A stretch of DNA of 64,000 bases. Source: Rhodococcus sp. ABRD24 (GTDB taxonomy: Bacteria; Actinomycetota; Actinomycetes; Mycobacteriales; Mycobacteriaceae). The stretch spans positions 4,712,001 through 4,776,000 of the forward strand of contig NZ_CP035319.1 of NCBI RefSeq assembly GCF_004328705.1, written 5' to 3'. Positions within the stretch are counted from its first letter, which is position 1, and the number at the start of each line of letters is the position of its first letter. Below the pieces are notes generated by a model that was not told the origin of the DNA, did not search any database, and saw only the letters and a program-made list of their open reading frames with translations. Positions 61,979 to 64,000 of the stretch are shown one piece after another. Both the position numbers and the translations under genes were made by a program.

Positions 61979-62728
61979 GGCCAGGAACAACACCGTCTCG
62001 GCCACATCATCGACGGAGATTCCCGGCACGGGCTGCATGTTCACCAGCATGCTGCGCAGCCGGGGGTCGGCCAGGCTGGCCTCGGACAACTGAGCCAGCA
62101 TGGCGCGGCCGCCCATCTCGGTGTCCACGCCGGTCGGATGCACGCTGTTGACCCGGATGCCGAAGCGTGCCAATTCGGCGGCGAAACCCTTGGCCATTCC
62201 CCGCACGGCGAATTTGCTTGTGGTGTAAGGAATCATGAACGGCTGTGCTTTGAGGCCAGCCGAGGAGCTTATGAGCACGATCGAACCGCCACCCGCTTCG
62301 ACCAGGTGCGGCGCCGCCGCCATTACCGTATTCCAGGTGCCGCGCACATTGACAGTCATGGTGTCATCGAAGTCCTGCTCGGTGACCTTGTCCCATGCCC
62401 GCGGGATACAGATGCCTGCATTTGCCACGACGACATCGAGGCGCCCCAGCTCGGCGACCGCCTTGTCCACAGTGGCACGCAGACCTGCGAGATCACGGAC
62501 GTCGGAGATTGCGGTGATCACTTTCGAGCCGGCTTCACGAGCCAGGTCAGCGGTGGTGTCGAGGTCGGTCGGTTCGGGCGATCGATAGGAGACGCCGGGC
62601 AGCGTATCGCACAGATCGACGGCGATGATGTCGGCACCCTCGCCCGCCAGCCGCAGTGCATGTGCGCGCCCCTGTCCACGTGCGGCACCGGTGATCAGAG
62701 CCACCTTGTTCTGCATGAGCAGAGTCAT
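61913..62728 (-). CDS. Mycofactocin-coupled type SDR oxidoreductase, probable C5'' alcohol dehydrogenase
   Basis: This 271-residue SDR has LITGAARGQGRAHALRLA, NAG and a Ser-Tyr-Lys set (LISSSAGL ... IPYTTSKF). The insert after the second strand (CDTLPGVSYRSPEPTDLD) is typical of mycofactocin-coupled SDRs, which hold NAD tightly. In the hygromycin A cluster an SDR (Hyg26, from memory) oxidises fucofuranose to the 5''-ketone. AAAGGA precedes ATG 62728. Confidence 0.85.
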   Translation of the reverse strand: MTLLMQNKVALITGAARGQGRAHALRLAGEGADIIAVDLCDTLPGVSYRSPEPTDLDTTADLAREAGSKVITAISDVRDLAGLRATVDKAVAELGRLDVVVANAGICIPRAWDKVTEQDFDDTMTVNVRGTWNTVMAAAPHLVEAGGGSIVLISSSAGLKAQPFMIPYTTSKFAVRGMAKGFAAELARFGIRVNSVHPTGVDTEMGGRAMLAQLSEASLADPRLRSMLVNMQPVPGISVDDVAETVLFLASDASRHITAHAMAIDAGVSEF

Positions 62729-62811
62729 CTGAACGTCCTTTCCGGACACGAACTGCTCCGCGTCCGACGAGCGGATCGGTGTGGGAAGAGCAATGCTGGG
62801 CTGGCTGCCAA

Positions 62812-63930
62812 TCAGCCCATCGCCTTGATGAGTTCGATGAGCTGTGGTTCGTTGGCGTCCGCGATCCCCGGACCTGGGGTGGGGTGGCCGATGGCCCGGT
62901 CCGGCGCCAGGGTTTTCACGGGGACCTCGTAGTCGCTGTCACCCATCGAGAGCCAGCTCAGCACGGACTCGTCCATCGGCAGGTATCCGTCCGACTCTGC
63001 GATGGTTACGTGTGGGTGTGCAGCCAGCCATACCGCGATGGCGCGTAGAGCGAACGGAAGGTAGCCGTAACGCCGAGCGACGTGGGCCAATGCGTCGGGC
63101 TCGGCGTCCGCTCGGCGGTCGCCGATCACAGAGCGGATGAGATCGGTTGCCGCGTCGAGCGTCAGCGGGTTCACGGGCAGCCGTGTCGCGGGTGCTGGCG
63201 CCATCAACAGGCCGGTTAGGGGCTTACGACTGGTTACCACTACGGCACATCCCGTGGTACCGGGGACCAGTGGTCCCACCTGTGCGGATGTTGCGGCGTT
63301 GTCCAGCACCACCAGAACCGAACGGCCCACCAGCAGCGAACGGTAGGCGGCCGCCCGCTCGGCTTCGGTGTCGGGAAGGCCGTCGCACGGAGCGCCGAGC
63401 GCGCGCAGGAATCCGCCCAGCACGTCGACTGGGGCCTCGGGTTCCTCGGTCCAGGCACGGCCACCGAGGTCCGCGTAGAGGGTGCCATCGCCGAACCTGT
63501 GCGAGATCGCATGTGCGCAGCGCAGCGCCAAGGTTGTCTTCCCGATACCGGCCGGACCATCGACGCAGACGACCGGCACACCGCCCGTCGCGCTCTCACC
63601 TACCAGCAGCTGTTCCAGCTGTTCCAGGGCGCGCCTTCGGCCGAATACCTGGCGAGGCGCTGCGGGCAACTGTGCCACCAGCAGTTCCTTGGCGCGGGTC
63701 GCGGATGTTGCGGCTGTGACGAGTTCGACCAATTCCCCGCAGCTGTCGAGAACCCGATCGCAGGCTTGAGCCAATTCCACCGTCATGGGTTTCCTGCCGT
63801 TTTCCACCTTGGACAGATACCCCTTGTTGTAGTGGGTGAGTTCGGCGAGTCGGGCTAAGGAGAGACCGGCCTTCTGCCGAAATCGACGCAGCGCCCTCCC
63901 GGCGTCGACCGTACCTACTTCTACCATCAT
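62812..63930 (-). CDS. XRE helix-turn-helix / NB-ARC ATPase regulator
   Basis: This 372-residue protein has an N-terminal XRE domain (GLSLARLAELTHYNKGYLSKVE, residues 22-43), then an NB-ARC domain with Walker A VDGPAGIGKTTLA near 120, Walker B SVLVVLDNAAT and the later GYLPFALRAIA. It ends early, without the TPR array of larger relatives. Probably the pathway regulator. GGAGG lies 4-7 bases before the ATG pair at 63930/63927. Confidence 0.87.
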   Translation of the reverse strand: MMVEVGTVDAGRALRRFRQKAGLSLARLAELTHYNKGYLSKVENGRKPMTVELAQACDRVLDSCGELVELVTAATSATRAKELLVAQLPAAPRQVFGRRRALEQLEQLLVGESATGGVPVVCVDGPAGIGKTTLALRCAHAISHRFGDGTLYADLGGRAWTEEPEAPVDVLGGFLRALGAPCDGLPDTEAERAAAYRSLLVGRSVLVVLDNAATSAQVGPLVPGTTGCAVVVTSRKPLTGLLMAPAPATRLPVNPLTLDAATDLIRSVIGDRRADAEPDALAHVARRYGYLPFALRAIAVWLAAHPHVTIAESDGYLPMDESVLSWLSMGDSDYEVPVKTLAPDRAIGHPTPGPGIADANEPQLIELIKAMG

Positions 63931-63953
63931 TCAACCTCCACGGGAGAGAACAA

Positions 63954-64000
63954 ATGAGTCGAATTCATTTGGTGCGGACGTATTCGTCCGGTGCTGGAGA
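63954..64000 (+). CDS. Start of an unidentified gene, cut by the window end
   Basis: GGGAGAG followed by ATG 63954 opens a frame (MSRIHLVRTYSSGAG) that runs off the window. It is divergent from the regulator with only 23 bases between. AAATGA and TCATTT form an inverted repeat across the start. Too short to identify. Confidence 0.5.
   Translation, partial: MSRIHLVRTYSSGAG

Overview
The window is high-GC actinobacterial chromosome, most likely from the Mycobacteriales (Rhodococcus-like; Nocardia is possible). The left 38 kb follows gene order known from Mycobacterium tuberculosis: rpsO end, pnp/gpsI, M16 peptidase pepR, then dapB with two companion genes, thyX, dapA, rnj, ftsK, an ArgA-like acetyltransferase, pgsA, cinA, clgR, pspA, pspM. 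Lineage insertions break this order: a kdpD-like gene plus kdpFABC (4.3-11.7 kb), a TerC/Mn exporter gene under a yybP-ykoY riboswitch (23.5-24.7 kb), and a bioYMN ECF biotin transporter (29.1-31.0 kb). From 31.3 to 38.2 kb come a DUF389 membrane protein, a PIG-L deacetylase, and a glycerolipid group (lipid kinase, alkyl-DHAP synthase-like oxidase, TetR regulator, glycerol-3-phosphate dehydrogenase).

From about 38.2 to 40.4 kb the DNA changes character. It is AT-richer and holds a scrap resembling an IS481-type transposase, a small secreted protein, an AraC regulator and a decayed frameshifted reading frame. This looks like the left edge of an acquired island.

From 40.4 kb to the window end lies a biosynthetic gene cluster which, read function by function, spells out hygromycin A or a very close analogue. 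Four modules can be recognised. (i) Aryl-polyketide: a chorismate-lyase-like protein (4-hydroxybenzoate), AMP-ligase, two carrier proteins, ketosynthase plus a ketosynthase-like partner, a free acyltransferase with a methylmalonyl-type motif, a ketoreductase and a MaoC-type dehydratase. Together these suit one extension to a 2-methyl-cinnamoyl unit. (ii) Aminocyclitol: myo-inositol-phosphate synthase, HAD phosphatase, Gfo/Idh inositol dehydrogenase, class III aminotransferase, and an FkbM methyltransferase plus amidohydrolase for the methylenedioxy bridge. (iii) Deoxysugar: GDP-mannose 4,6-dehydratase, GDP-L-fucose synthase, an RGP-like pyranose/furanose mutase, a glycosyltransferase and an SDR for C5 oxidation. 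(iv) Assembly and defence: a BtrH-like acyltransferase likely to form the amide, an MFS exporter, a small P-loop kinase likely to give self-resistance, and an HTH/NB-ARC regulator. The core from 41.0 to 57.4 kb is one long operon with many 4-base stop/start overlaps. The cluster probably continues beyond the right edge.

Notable non-coding or atypical features: a KdpD that has lost its phospho-accepting His and ATP-binding motifs, with no kdpE in the window; an 11-bp-phased operator array over the start of a ribbon-helix-helix gene; a folded leader RNA upstream of bioY; a ketosynthase with Ser in place of the catalytic Cys; and a SigE-type promoter at clgR. Comparisons to named families and to the hyg cluster are from memory; no searches were run.
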